A stretch of DNA of 64,000 bases from the NCBI GenBank assembly GCA_905182995.1, contig CAJJDP010000137.1:272140-336139 (forward strand), written 5' to 3'. The notes beneath the pieces are model-generated. The model worked only from the letters and a program-made list of their open reading frames with translations. It did not search any database and was not told the DNA's origin. The stretch comes from Paramecium octaurelia (Eukaryota; Ciliophora; Oligohymenophorea; Peniculida; Parameciidae). Shown here piece by piece: positions 11,322 through 22,495 of the stretch; the stretch's first letter is position 1, and the number at the start of each line of letters is the position of its first letter. The position numbers and the translations under genes were made by a program.

Positions 11322-13044
11322 TCATTATTGTTACAAATAATTATATTTTTAGAGTCCTATATGTTGGTAATCGATTATGTCACTAATAGATCTAAACCTC
11401 TATTCCTTCACTTTTTGACAATTCTATTGTTCTTACTATTACAGTTGCATCTATTCTATTTTCTCCTGCAATCCACAATAAATTAATTCAGCCAGACCCA
11501 ATAGAAACTTTTTGGAATCTTCAATGTTAATTGGAGAATAAAGGGAGTAGAAGTTTTATTATTAGAATTACTAAATTTGTTATTGTTACTATTGTTATTA
11601 TTACATCTATTGTTGTATGTATTTTTGTTCTTGTAACTCATTCGATATTATGGCTTCGTTTGCATCAATAAACGAAGTATCCAAGATCATTTCCTGTGAA
11701 AGTTCTGTTGGACTTTAGGAAAATCTTCGATTATGACTTTGAGTTGTGGTCACTTAATCTTTGTTATTGATGTAAAACTGTTGCAAAAAATAATATTGTT
11801 TATTGATTTTCTGTAATTTCTCTTGATGTCTTAAGTTTGAATTTATGAGAATTTAGATTTAACTCTAAAGTATAACTATTGACATACTTCGAAATCATCG
11901 CATTTCCTTTGCAATTCATTATTTGATGTCTCAAGAGTTTTATTTAATAGCATCTCTCTTTGATAGTTCTTCCTCAATTCCTCTAGCAATCTCTCATACT
12001 TATTGATTTTTTCAGCTATATTGGGATCTATCTACTTTTTCATATCCTACATCTATTAGATTTGTCTTATAGCATTTATCTCTTATATTTATTTAGCCTT
12101 AGTGAGATCTAATTTAGGAACTTCCTTCATTTATTTAGCCACTTAATTCTCCTGTTTCAGTGGTAGAGGTGACATCAAGGGTGAGCTACCAACTGAAGAA
12201 TTTTCTTCGTTTTCAGAAGAATTCTCATTTTCTTCTTTGTTAATCACATTTAATAAATTATTTTAGACTAAATTAATAATATTATGATTACATTTAATCA
12301 ATTATTCAGGTCCTTAATTGGTCTATTATTATTGAATGATTAGTTTATTCCCATGATATGTCATAGCTGTATTCTTCATTTGAACTAGATTACTCATTAG
12401 TTTCTAAATCAATAGGGACAATATTATACTAAATTAAATCCTTGTAGTTTGTATTTTTCAGCTTCAATGAGTTTATTCTTCTTAAGCTAATCTATCAATT
12501 GAGCTTTTAGCATTTCTATTTGATTATGAAGTTTGATAGCAATTTTGTCAGGTTCACAAATTTCTTTGTATTTAATGAGAATACCTGATACTTCATCGTA
12601 TTCAGGTTTGAGTTATTCCATCTTACTTAATTACTATTCAGCTTTATTGAGGTTATTTTATAAAGTTAAGATTTTATTCTATAATGATAAGATTAATTCT
12701 TTTTCATGTCGTTAAGCCTCTTCAGTGATTTATTAATTTATTAATACTTAATTTTATGCTTGGTTCCTTTCTTCTATAAGTTTGTCAATTTGATTATGCA
12801 ATTTGGCATTTTCTTCTTATAAGTTTTTCATAACCATCAATAAAGCTTTATTTTATTCATCATTATGTTGTGGTGTCATAATTCTCAATGCCTTTTTATT
12901 TAATTAGAGCAATCCCTTCAATTCATTCAACTACTCAGTTAATTGCTTGTTTTCTTGTTTAAGATAATCGATTAGTTCTGTATGTTAATTGTTAGCTATG
13001 TAAAGACTGCTAGTCAGATTCTTTTTGGAATGAGATTATTTCAT
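11322..13044 (-). CDS. Long coiled-coil protein, unknown
   Basis: The product is about 557 aa with two introns (complement 12404-12429, 26 nt; 11865-11887, 23 nt). It starts MKQSHSKKNLTSSLY and then is dominated by heptad-like Leu/Glu/Lys/Gln stretches (DYLKQENKQLTEQLNELKG; NAKLHNQIDKLIEERNQ), a Ser/Glu-rich middle and a Gln tail. No enzymatic domain is seen. The ATG (13044-13042) overlaps the TGA of the upstream DOT1-like gene as ATGA, which is unusual for this genome. Alternatives are a later start or an unrecognised exon joining the two. It ends at TGA 11324-11322. Confidence 0.72.
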
Positions 13045-13875
13045 AATTATTTTTATTATTGTTAAATCTAATTCATTTTCTTTTGCTAAATGTGAATTGT
13101 AGCTAACCCCCAAGACAATTACACCTAAATAGACTTGATAAGATCCCAACAAGTCTAAGGTTCCAGTGTTTTAGTAACAGTAATGAAATAAGATCCCTCC
13201 TTCAAATCTTCAGCCTTCTTACTCAATTGGTTCATTAGATCTGGTTCGAAACAAGTAGTTGAAGCAAACAAGAAGGTGCCATCACTCCAATCCAACTTGA
13301 TTTCGTGAATTTAATAATACCTCTTGGAAATCTCCATTGATAAATTCAATTTTTGGTTGTTGATAATCTTTTATTCCAATCTGTTCCATTTCTTCTTCAA
13401 TAAGAGATTTCTGTTTTTCCACTTCTTACTTTAACTTGCAAGCTTGTTCATGCAAAGAACGCAAAAATTCAATGCCTTTACAAATGTCGAATTAATGCAT
13501 TAATGATGCAGCAATCACACTCTTACCAATGCCACTGCCTAAATCATAAAAGACTCCCCCTTTCTTTGGTGAAACCTATTGGAAGACCACAGATAAAGAT
13601 GTGAATTCCTTTTGTTTTAAGCATATTTACTTACTATTTCCCCGTACGATAGAGAATTGGATGTCAAATGATTCGCCACCCTCTCTTCTCTACTCAAAGT
13701 CTAAATCAATAATCCCATCATTACTTACCCTAGCTCTTTGCAATGAATACTCTTTCGTGAATTTCTCATATAAACTCTTCAGAGATTCCTTGGGACATTG
13801 TGCATTATCCATTTATTGAGTACAAGCTTATTTCTGTAAAGAGTTTAGAAAACTTAGAATTCGTGCATGGTCCAT
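13041..13875 (-). CDS. DOT1-like histone-lysine methyltransferase family protein
   Basis: The product is 269 aa with one 25-nt intron at about complement 13287-13311. The SAM-binding motif I is VFYDLGSGIGKSVIAASLMH, followed by CKGIEFLRSLHEQA (post-I acidic residue), INGDFQELDWSDGTFLFAST (DOT1 signature region) and a final SWGLATIHIQQKK block. DOT1 enzymes methylate a lysine on the histone H3 core; here the substrate is inferred from the family only. There is no SET domain. Length is that of a bare catalytic domain. An internal ATG at 13812 is an alternative start, and the upstream large gene on the same strand may run close to or over the 5' end. The first 50 bases are repeated at 15239-15288. 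Confidence 0.85.
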
Positions 13876-16650
13876 TTTATTAAATAATTTATTATAATTT
13901 AACTCTATAATATTAAATTAAATGCTTGAATCTAGAAATCTGGCTCAAATTTCCAAACAAAATATCTCAGTCTTGAAATTAATAAATAGTTCTAAATTGT
14001 TTTAATTGTAAAATAGATTCTATTTAAAATAATTTTAGCTTCTTTTTGCAATTCATTCTGATCATAATATGAAGAATTCGATCTAAGATAAATAAATAAG
14101 AGAACAATCAGTGATAATAATAATATCATAGATAATTTATTCAAATAAATATCAAACAATTGTAACAGTATAAAATGGTAAATATCTTGCAACTTTTTAT
14201 CCAGTGATTTCGAGGTACATTAATCCTTTTTTATTTAACCGATGATGCATAACATCAATTTCAAAATGAACTCCATTTAAATTAGAATTCTCAGCAAAGA
14301 ATTTGGATAATTCCTATGATACTTATTTAAAGAGTAATACTTTTCTTCTAATTGATGCAGCATCAATGTGATTAATATATGCTTAAAATATTTCAGTGGT
14401 CCCACCTTCATGAAATGTAGTTGACGTATCCCCTTGAGGAACACTTGCCAAAGTAATTCTTCTTTTTGGTCTAAGAAGTGGTGCCATATTCTATCTTATG
14501 CATGCTTCATTTATTCTAACTTCAAGAAATGCCCTCTCTTCATGTCTACCTGCCATTACTTCAAGTATCAATCTATGATGCAAAGGATTACTCTTATTCC
14601 ACAATATTGTAAAATAACTTCGGATTAAATATCCAGCTAGTTCTGGTCTCATGTCATAACTTTCAGGGTTCTTTAAAATACTCTTCAAATGCATACAGCC
14701 TGTGTTTTCTGATTTTAACAAAGAAGTTAAGAGATCGTTTTTAAGCTATAATATAAAATATTGTTACTGAATTTGGTGGATCAATTAAAGCATCAACTGT
14801 CAAAGTCATACCTAATTCCTTTTCTAAATGCTTTAGAGCATCATCATCTGTGCACATATAAAATCCTTCTTATTTCATGTACTGTAAATAATTGCTAAGA
14901 ATGCTATCTACAGTATCTTAGACCAATGGAGTACGGATGGTTTGTTCATACACTGATAAGGCTAACAAGAACTCACCAAAATCACCCCCTGGAGTTCCTA
15001 GTACTCCTTTTTCATTTCTTCCATCCAAACATGAAAAATGATAGCTGTTAGGATCTCCAAATTATAATTCGTTAAGAGGTCCTATCAGATTACGGATTTA
15101 TTCAAACGATGCAGTTTTCCCATCATCTCCAGCAAAGTCTTAATGCAATTAAACCTTAGTTGGATCACAGAATGTTTCCCCAACATGCAGTTATGAAGTA
15201 GTAGACTCGCATTGACAGGATGCTTCGTATTCTTATGNGCTTATTTCTGTAAAGAGTTTAGAAAACTTAGAATTCGTGCATGGTCCATTTTATTAAATAA
15301 TTTATTATAATTTAACTCTATAATATTAAATTAAATGCTTGAATCTAGAAATCTGGCTCAAATTTCCAAACAAAATATCTCAGTCTTGAAATTAATAAAT
15401 AGTTCTAAATTGTTTTAATTGTAAAATAGATTCTATTTAAAATAATTTTAGCTTCTTTTTGCAATTCATTCTGATCATAATATGAAGAATTCGATCTAAG
15501 ATAAATAAATAAGAGAACAATCAGTGATAATAATAATATCATAGATAATTTATTCAAATAAATATCAAACAATTGTAACAGTATAAAATGGTAAATATCT
15601 TGCAACTTTTTATCCAGTGATTTCGAGGTACATTAATCCTTTTTTATTTAACCGATGATGCATAACATCAATTTCAAAATGAACTCCATTTAAATTAGAA
15701 TTCTCAGCAAAGAATTTGGATAATTCCTATGATACTTATTTAAAGAGTAATACTTTTCTTCTAATTGATGCAGCATCAATGTGATTAATATATGCTTAAA
15801 ATATTTCAGTGGTCCCACCTTCATGAAATGTAGTTGACGTATCCCCTTGAGGAACACTTGCCAAAGTAATTCTTCTTTTTGGTCTAAGAAGTGGTGCCAT
15901 ATTCTATCTTATGCATGCTTCATTTATTCTAACTTCAAGAAATGCCCTCTCTTCATGTCTACCTGCCATTACTTCAAGTATCAATCTATGATGCAAAGGA
16001 TTACTCTTATTCCACAATATTGTAAAATAACTTCGGATTAAATATCCAGCTAGTTCTGGTCTCATGTCATAACTTTCAGGGTTCTTTAAAATACTCTTCA
16101 AATGCATACAGCCTGTGTTTTCTGATTTTAACAAAGAAGTTAAGAGATCGTTTTTAAGCTATAATATAAAATATTGTTACTGAATTTGGTGGATCAATTA
16201 AAGCATCAACTGTCAAAGTCATACCTAATTCCTTTTCTAAATGCTTTAGAGCATCATCATCTGTGCACATATAAAATCCTTCTTATTTCATGTACTGTAA
16301 ATAATTGCTAAGAATGCTATCTACAGTATCTTAGACCAATGGAGTACGGATGGTTTGTTCATACACTGATAAGGCTAACAAGAACTCACCAAAATCACCC
16401 CCTGGAGTTCCTAGTACTCCTTTTTCATTTCTTCCATCCAAACATGAAAAATGATAGCTGTTAGGATCTCCAAATTATAATTCGTTAAGAGGTCCTATCA
16501 GATTACGGATTTATTCAAACGATGCAGTTTTCCCATCATCTCCAGCAAAGTCTTAATGCAATTAAACCTTAGTTGGATCACAGAATGTTTCCCCAACATG
16601 CAGTTATGAAGTAGTAGACTCGCATTGACAGGATGCTTCGTATTCTTATG
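13826..16650. repeat. Direct duplication around N at 15238 (assembly join)
   Basis: 13826-15237 (1412 bp) recurs at 15239-16650 with offset 1413. Both copies hold the 5' tip of the DOT1-like gene and the 3' part of the large GTPGGD gene. The right copy continues into the rest of the large gene and the left copy into the rest of DOT1, so each copy is the end of one contig. Confidence 0.93.
14152..15237 (-). pseudogene. Truncated duplicate of the large GTPGGD gene
   Basis: Same sequence as 15565-16650, ending at the N. It lacks the 5' exons. It is interpreted as a second representation of the same locus. Confidence 0.88.
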
Positions 16651-17968
16651 CTGTGTAACTAATTCAATTGTTATCATTTACAATCAAATTCAGCTCTCCC
16701 ATTTATTCTTCTTATATCCTTTGCTGAGGATTCCATCTTTAGCTTAACTTCTGCACTATATACTACACTGATTAATAAAACAACTATCATATATTCGTTT
16801 TTTTAAATATATATATTAAAGTATATTATTTCTTTCCTTATCAATCCCTATTTCAATCTAAGTAACTGAATCGTCATCTTATATAAATACATCAACAGTT
16901 ATCCTTTAAGTTGGTTAATTGAGATTTAATGTTTTTCTATTTAATATAAGTATTAATTCTATTTACCTCTTATATGTATTTCAATGTTTTTTTTTTATTA
17001 ACTATAGGACTTCTCCAATACCTTTAAATATCCGTCATTAGTGATTGAGTAAGAGTCATAAACAGTGAATAATTTCCAATTAATATTTTGAGTCTAAATT
17101 ATAATATTAAATTACTTAATTTTATTTAATCAAACTTATTGGATTACTATAGGTATTTAATTTTGTACTCAATGATTCATTATTAGATTCATCTTGTACA
17201 CACTTCAGATAGGCTGTACATTGATTGTTTTTATAATTTGCTATAGGTTGGGATTACGATCATTCTTTTAAGCAATTGAAATACTCAAAAAATAATAATT
17301 ATGTTTGATCATGTTCCAACTTTAGTCTATTAATTTAAATTTGTTAATGTTTTAATGATTATTTCAAAATTATGGTTGCCATATTGTCTTTCACTAAATT
17401 TTAAGCAAGGTTGCCATCACAAGTCTTTCTTCTAAATTAAACTTCTTTTTATATAACAATTAACAGACATGAACTCTCTATTAAATTGTTTATAATCTAT
17501 TTATAGATTTTGCATGAAAATCTAGCAAGCCATATCAGTGATGTCGAAATTGACATTGTTATTAATGAGTTCTTCCTTTACCTAAATGAAACCATAACTA
17601 CAAACTAATCTCGATATTTTAATATAGCAGAGTAAGTACTATTCTAATATGAATGCGATATTGATCCCTTTGCAGAGGTGAAAGCAAATCAACCCTAAAT
17701 TTCAGCTTGAGGTTGCTTTATAAGTTCTATTCGTTTTAATTCAAGTATGCTGTTGATAGTTAGGTGACAATCCCTATCTCTTGTAAATATATCTAAACTC
17801 TGGCTTTATCATCCTATTAGACTCTTCGAAGTTTGTTCAAATCAAATCCTTATAACACATATAATAGGCTAAAGTTCTTGTTTTGTGCTGAACAATATTA
17901 TCATAATTTATAATATATTAATTATTATTTGAAGTCAATTACAAATGGAGATTAGTCTTCTTAAGCAT
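15565..17968 (-). CDS. Large unknown protein with CxDGR...GTPGGD motif and probable C-terminal membrane anchor
   Basis: Starts MLKKTNLHLQ at 17968, 113 bp from the divergent eS17 gene. Several introns are clear: 31 nt at complement 16651-16681 and 22 nt at 16159-16180. A 22-nt one near 16755-16780 joins an N-terminal part (ITVDVFIQDDDSVTQIEIG) to SAEVKLKMESSAKDI. Exon joins between about 16800 and 17800 are not fully solved. The best block is SYHFSCLDGRNEKGVLGTPG, then GDFGEFLLALSVYEQ; a Cys-x-Asp-x-Arg with a nearby Gly-rich loop recalls some carbonic-anhydrase-type sites, but this is weak. The simple frame stops at TGA 15567-15565. A 28-nt intron just before would instead switch to a frame with a membrane segment (MILLLSLIVLLFIYL) reaching about 15290. 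Family unknown. Confidence 0.55.
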
Positions 17969-18081
17969 TTTAAATATAAAATTTAGTAATTGTTTTTTTA
18001 CGGCTACATCTACTTGTATTTATTGTTTTGCTGTGATTTATTTTCATAAATTAAAGATATAAATTTTTTTCAAATTAAATC

Positions 18082-18524
18082 ATGGGAAGAGTTAGAAATA
18101 AGACAGTTAAGAAAGCAGCCAAAGTTCTCATCGAAAAATATTACATGAAACTGACCTCAGATTTTCACTTTAACAAAAAAATCCTATCTGAAGTGGGATA
18201 AGTGCCATCAAAAAAATTGAGAAATAAAATCGCTGGATTTGCAACACATCTTTTAAAGAGAATTTAGACTGGATCTGTTAAGGGTATCTCCCTCAAAGTA
18301 ATTTTACATATAAAAAATCTTAGATTCAAGAGGAGGAAAGAGAGAGAAGATTGGATTATGTTCCTGAGAAATCCTCAGTCGACATTGATAACCTTAGAGG
18401 AGATTAAGATGTCAAAAGAATGCTTGAAAAGGCTGGATTAGAAATTGATATTCCCATTGATGAGCCAGTTGTCGAAGAAAAATAATAAAAATAACCAAGA
18501 AGAGGATAAAGAAGACAATAATGA
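18082..18524 (+). CDS. RPS17: 40S ribosomal protein eS17 (left copy)
   Basis: The product is 138 aa with one 26-nt intron at 18298-18323. eS17 is a small-subunit ribosomal protein. Diagnostic blocks are [38 protein letters not shown] and [20 protein letters not shown]. The C-terminus is extended with Gln/Arg/Lys. This copy and the one at 19481 show no difference and almost certainly represent one locus. Confidence 0.96.
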
Positions 18525-18619
18525 ATATGATCATCTAGTACATATATATAATATATTAAATTAATTAGGCAAAATAAAATTTAATCTAAAATTGTATATT
18601 ATATTTAAATACTAATTAT

Positions 18620-18908
18620 TCATGCAGATTTCCTCTTTAATTCATTCTCAGTTTATAATCTTAATTAATTTAATAGCAAAATTTTTTATTCATTTACATA
18701 ATTTGAAATATCATCGTCATATGTATTGAACCTTTTTGATTTTTATCTTTGAGTTCCTGATTACTCCTCCAATATTTTGGTACTTAAATTAGTACCTCTT
18801 GTGCTTTCCGTTAAGTTGATCTCTTTGGGATTGTAATAGAAGTTTTTTAAGATGGTTTCTTTAGGAAAATTTTCCATTATGTTTTATTAAAGAGTTTTGA
18901 TTGACTGC
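18620..18908 (-). pseudogene. 3' fragment of the AGC kinase (duplicate)
   Basis: Same sequence as 20019-20307, the C-terminal tail of the kinase, cut by the N at 18909. Artefactual second representation. Confidence 0.88.
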
Positions 18909-18909
18909 N

Positions 18910-19367
18910 TGCATGAAAATCTAGCAAGCCATATCAGTGATGTCGAAATTGACATTGTTATTAATGAGTTCTTCCTTTACCTAAATGAAACCATAACTAC
19001 AAACTAATCTCGATATTTTAATATAGCAGAGTAAGTACTATTCTAATATGAATGCGATATTGATCCCTTTGCAGAGGTGAAAGCAAATCAACCCTAAATT
19101 TCAGCTTGAGGTTGCTTTATAAGTTCTATTCGTTTTAATTCAAGTATGCTGTTGATAGTTAGGTGACAATCCCTATCTCTTGTAAATATATCTAAACTCT
19201 GGCTTTATCATCCTATTAGACTCTTCGAAGTTTGTTCAAATCAAATCCTTATAACACATATAATAGGCTAAAGTTCTTGTTTTGTGCTGAACAATATTAT
19301 CATAATTTATAATATATTAATTATTATTTGAAGTCAATTACAAATGGAGATTAGTCTTCTTAAGCAT
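18910..19367 (-). pseudogene. 5' fragment of the large GTPGGD gene (duplicate)
   Basis: Same sequence as 17511-17968, including the start codon (here 19367), cut by the N. Artefactual second representation. Confidence 0.85.
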
Positions 19368-19480
19368 TTTAAATATAAAATTTAGTAATTGTTTTTTTAC
19401 GGCTACATCTACTTGTATTTATTGTTTTGCTGTGATTTATTTTCATAAATTAAAGATATAAATTTTTTTCAAATTAAATC

Positions 19481-19923
19481 ATGGGAAGAGTTAGAAATAA
19501 GACAGTTAAGAAAGCAGCCAAAGTTCTCATCGAAAAATATTACATGAAACTGACCTCAGATTTTCACTTTAACAAAAAAATCCTATCTGAAGTGGGATAA
19601 GTGCCATCAAAAAAATTGAGAAATAAAATCGCTGGATTTGCAACACATCTTTTAAAGAGAATTTAGACTGGATCTGTTAAGGGTATCTCCCTCAAAGTAA
19701 TTTTACATATAAAAAATCTTAGATTCAAGAGGAGGAAAGAGAGAGAAGATTGGATTATGTTCCTGAGAAATCCTCAGTCGACATTGATAACCTTAGAGGA
19801 GATTAAGATGTCAAAAGAATGCTTGAAAAGGCTGGATTAGAAATTGATATTCCCATTGATGAGCCAGTTGTCGAAGAAAAATAATAAAAATAACCAAGAA
19901 GAGGATAAAGAAGACAATAATGA
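19481..19923 (+). CDS. RPS17: 40S ribosomal protein eS17 (right copy)
   Basis: Second copy of the eS17 gene of 18082-18524, with the same intron (19697-19722) and the same 138-aa product. In the collapsed assembly there would be one eS17 gene between the divergent large GTPGGD gene and the convergent AGC kinase, with about 95 bp from the eS17 stop to the kinase stop. Confidence 0.95.
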
Positions 19924-20018
19924 ATATGATCATCTAGTACATATATATAATATATTAAATTAATTAGGCAAAATAAAATTTAATCTAAAATTGTATATTA
20001 TATTTAAATACTAATTAT

Positions 20019-22362
20019 TCATGCAGATTTCCTCTTTAATTCATTCTCAGTTTATAATCTTAATTAATTTAATAGCAAAATTTTTTATTCATTTACATAA
20101 TTTGAAATATCATCGTCATATGTATTGAACCTTTTTGATTTTTATCTTTGAGTTCCTGATTACTCCTCCAATATTTTGGTACTTAAATTAGTACCTCTTG
20201 TGCTTTCCGTTAAGTTGATCTCTTTGGGATTGTAATAGAAGTTTTTTAAGATGGTTTCTTTAGGAAAATTTTCCATTATGTTTTATTAAAGAGTTTTGAT
20301 TGACTGCAAAAATTCAGCCTCCCCTTAACCAAACTCTTCCTCATCAAAGTTGAAGGAGAAACAATCTGGTTTGAAAGGAGGATCTATCTTTTTCGACAAT
20401 AGGTCTTTGTACAAGTATTTATCACCCCATTAGGTCATCCAAGGATGTCGTAATAGTGTTTCAATCTTATCGATTCTGTTCTTAGGGTTCTTAGCTAATA
20501 ATCCATTCAATAACTCTTTTAAAAGAGGGGACATCTACACATGTTATGGATAGCTTAATTTCTAATTTAAAATTCTTTGATAAATTTCATCAGTGTTTCT
20601 GGAATAGAAAGGTGGTAATCCTGTTATCAATTCATAAAGCAAAGCTCCTAAACAATACAAATCTAATTGCAAGTTGTGTCCTTGTTTCAGCAACATTTCA
20701 GGAGCCATATACTCTGGAGATCCACAAAATGAATAGGCTATTTCCTAATCTAATTGTTTTGAGAGTCCAAAGTCTGCTATTCTAACATGACCATCAAAAT
20801 CTATTAATATATTCTCAGGTTTAATATCTCTATAAATTATGCTTCTATCATGTAAGTGTTTCATGCCTAAACAGATTTCAGCAAAATAAAAGAATGCTTA
20901 CTCTTCGCTCATCCTCTTCACCTAATAAATTAATAGAAAATGATTACTTTTCTTAACAAGAAGAACAATTCTCCTCCAGAGCAATATTCCAAGACAAACA
21001 CTAAATATCTTCTTGATTCAAAGGCATACTAAATCTTAACAATAAAAGGGTGATTGAGATTGCTCATAATGTCTCTTTCATTTTGGATGATAATTTGTTT
21101 GTTCTATGAAATAATGGAGTTTTTTTCGATTAATTTCATGGCATAAAACTGGCCTGATCTCTTTTCCCTTACCATGTAAACTTTAGAGAATCCACCCATT
21201 CCAATACATCTAATGAATTCGAAATCCTTTAGACAAACTCTTGATGATCTGTTTTCTTATTCTGCTTATAAGATAGGTTCTATGATTAAAGGTTGATTAG
21301 GACAATTGGAAAGTAAAGACAAGGGTCTATCAATTGAAGAAAGTATATAATCAATAGGTATAGAAATATTGTATGTTTTAATTCCAATTATCGAAAGAGA
21401 ATCATTATCAACGAATTTTTTATTGAGTTCATCTTTGATTAATTCCACTAAGTGTGATATTTTATTAGTCGAGATATCAATAGTCATTTTCTACTTGAAA
21501 GATCTAAATTGTAAGATGATTTGAATAAGATCCTATTAAAATTTTCTAAATCCATTTAAATACGTACCTGGTTGTAATGGTTTTAATTTTATCAGTAAGA
21601 ATTTCGATTCGAGGTTAAGAGGAAGATTGCGTAGATAATTTTTGTGATTCGATGTATTAAGCACTGTTCGATTTTTAGTGGTTTTGTAGTTAGTAAATCT
21701 ATGCTCCAGAAAACTAAGTAGTTTTGTGCTTAACACTAGATACAGTCAAGGATGTTTAGAAATTCAATCTAGCCAAGAGATCAGATGAATGTTTCTGTTT
21801 TGTATCAGATGCTTACTATTTAAATAGCGATTCTGCTTTGGTTGATGGTGAGTAGTGCTGATTTTTAAACAATTATTTTGGAGCTAGGATTAAGAATTCA
21901 GACTTTACAGTCATCTTATAAGCTCTCGACTGATTTCATTTTGATTTATGAACTCTGATTGGAATTAGGTTGAGTTTTCATATGATTACCCCGAGATTTG
22001 GCTTGTGCTTTGTTATTAACTCTCTCTTAACTAGTAATCTTAGGAGACATGAATCCTTTCGATTTGAGTAAATCTTATTGTTATATTTTCCGCTAGGTTT
22101 ATCTATATCTATAGCCATAAGTACTATTATTAAGTAATTGTGAGAGTGGGTTGCGAAGCATTGGATTTAAACAAGTTAGTTTGATGAAGCCCAATTTATT
22201 TGGTCTTAAGTAAAGATAAATTGATACTTTGCATTCTATTTGGAATGTTGGAGAATTAGACATTCTTGCATGCAAAGCCTCACGATTTGATAGATAATTC
22301 ATAAGAGCCTAATTAGATATCTCTGAGGATTATGTTTTGAGATGTTACTTCTTGGGTGGCAT
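20019..22362 (-). CDS. AGC-family serine/threonine protein kinase
   Basis: The product is 741 aa with five introns (23, 22, 25, 22 and 26 nt). A long Ser/Gln-rich N-terminal region leads to a possible ubiquitin-like or PB1-like stretch (about 21490-21270), then the kinase: [16 protein letters not shown] (P-loop), [10 protein letters not shown] (catalytic Lys), [12 protein letters not shown] (the YRD form usual for AGC kinases), IADFGLSKQ and the T-loop [13 protein letters not shown]. The last part ([17 protein letters not shown] and beyond) is where AGC kinases carry their C-terminal tail. It phosphorylates Ser/Thr; upstream signal and substrates are unknown. Closest in flavour to S6K/RSK/AKT-type kinases. 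The 3' end lies in the duplicated block. Confidence 0.93.
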
Positions 22363-22378
22363 TTTTGTTAATAAATTT

Positions 22379-22396
22379 ATATATATATATATATAT
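22379..22396. repeat. (AT)n microsatellite
   Basis: About nine AT units in the 133-bp gap between the kinase start and the zinc-protein stop. Confidence 0.8.
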
Positions 22397-22495
22397 TTAG
22401 TTTAAACTATATTTTATTAAATTCAAAATATATCTATTCAATCTTATATTTCTATACCATTAAATAGACACCAGACGCAAATTGAGACTACTAAA

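Larger units (their letters stand above)
17511..20307. repeat. Direct duplication around N at 18909 (assembly join)
   Basis: 17511-18908 (1398 bp) recurs at 18910-20307 with offset 1399. Each copy contains the 5' exons of the large GTPGGD gene, the whole eS17 gene and the 3' end of the AGC kinase. The left copy is continuous with the large gene and the right copy with the kinase. Confidence 0.93.

Noticed and set aside
14434..14628. Plus-strand frame antisense to the large GTPGGD gene, seen again at 15847
   Set aside because: The minus-strand frame has far better protein character and continues through introns; repetition comes from the assembly duplication.
17511..20307. Tandem gene duplication of eS17 with flanks
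   Set aside because: No difference was seen between the copies, a one-base gap lies exactly between them, and the same pattern recurs at five other joins, so an assembly cause is far simpler.
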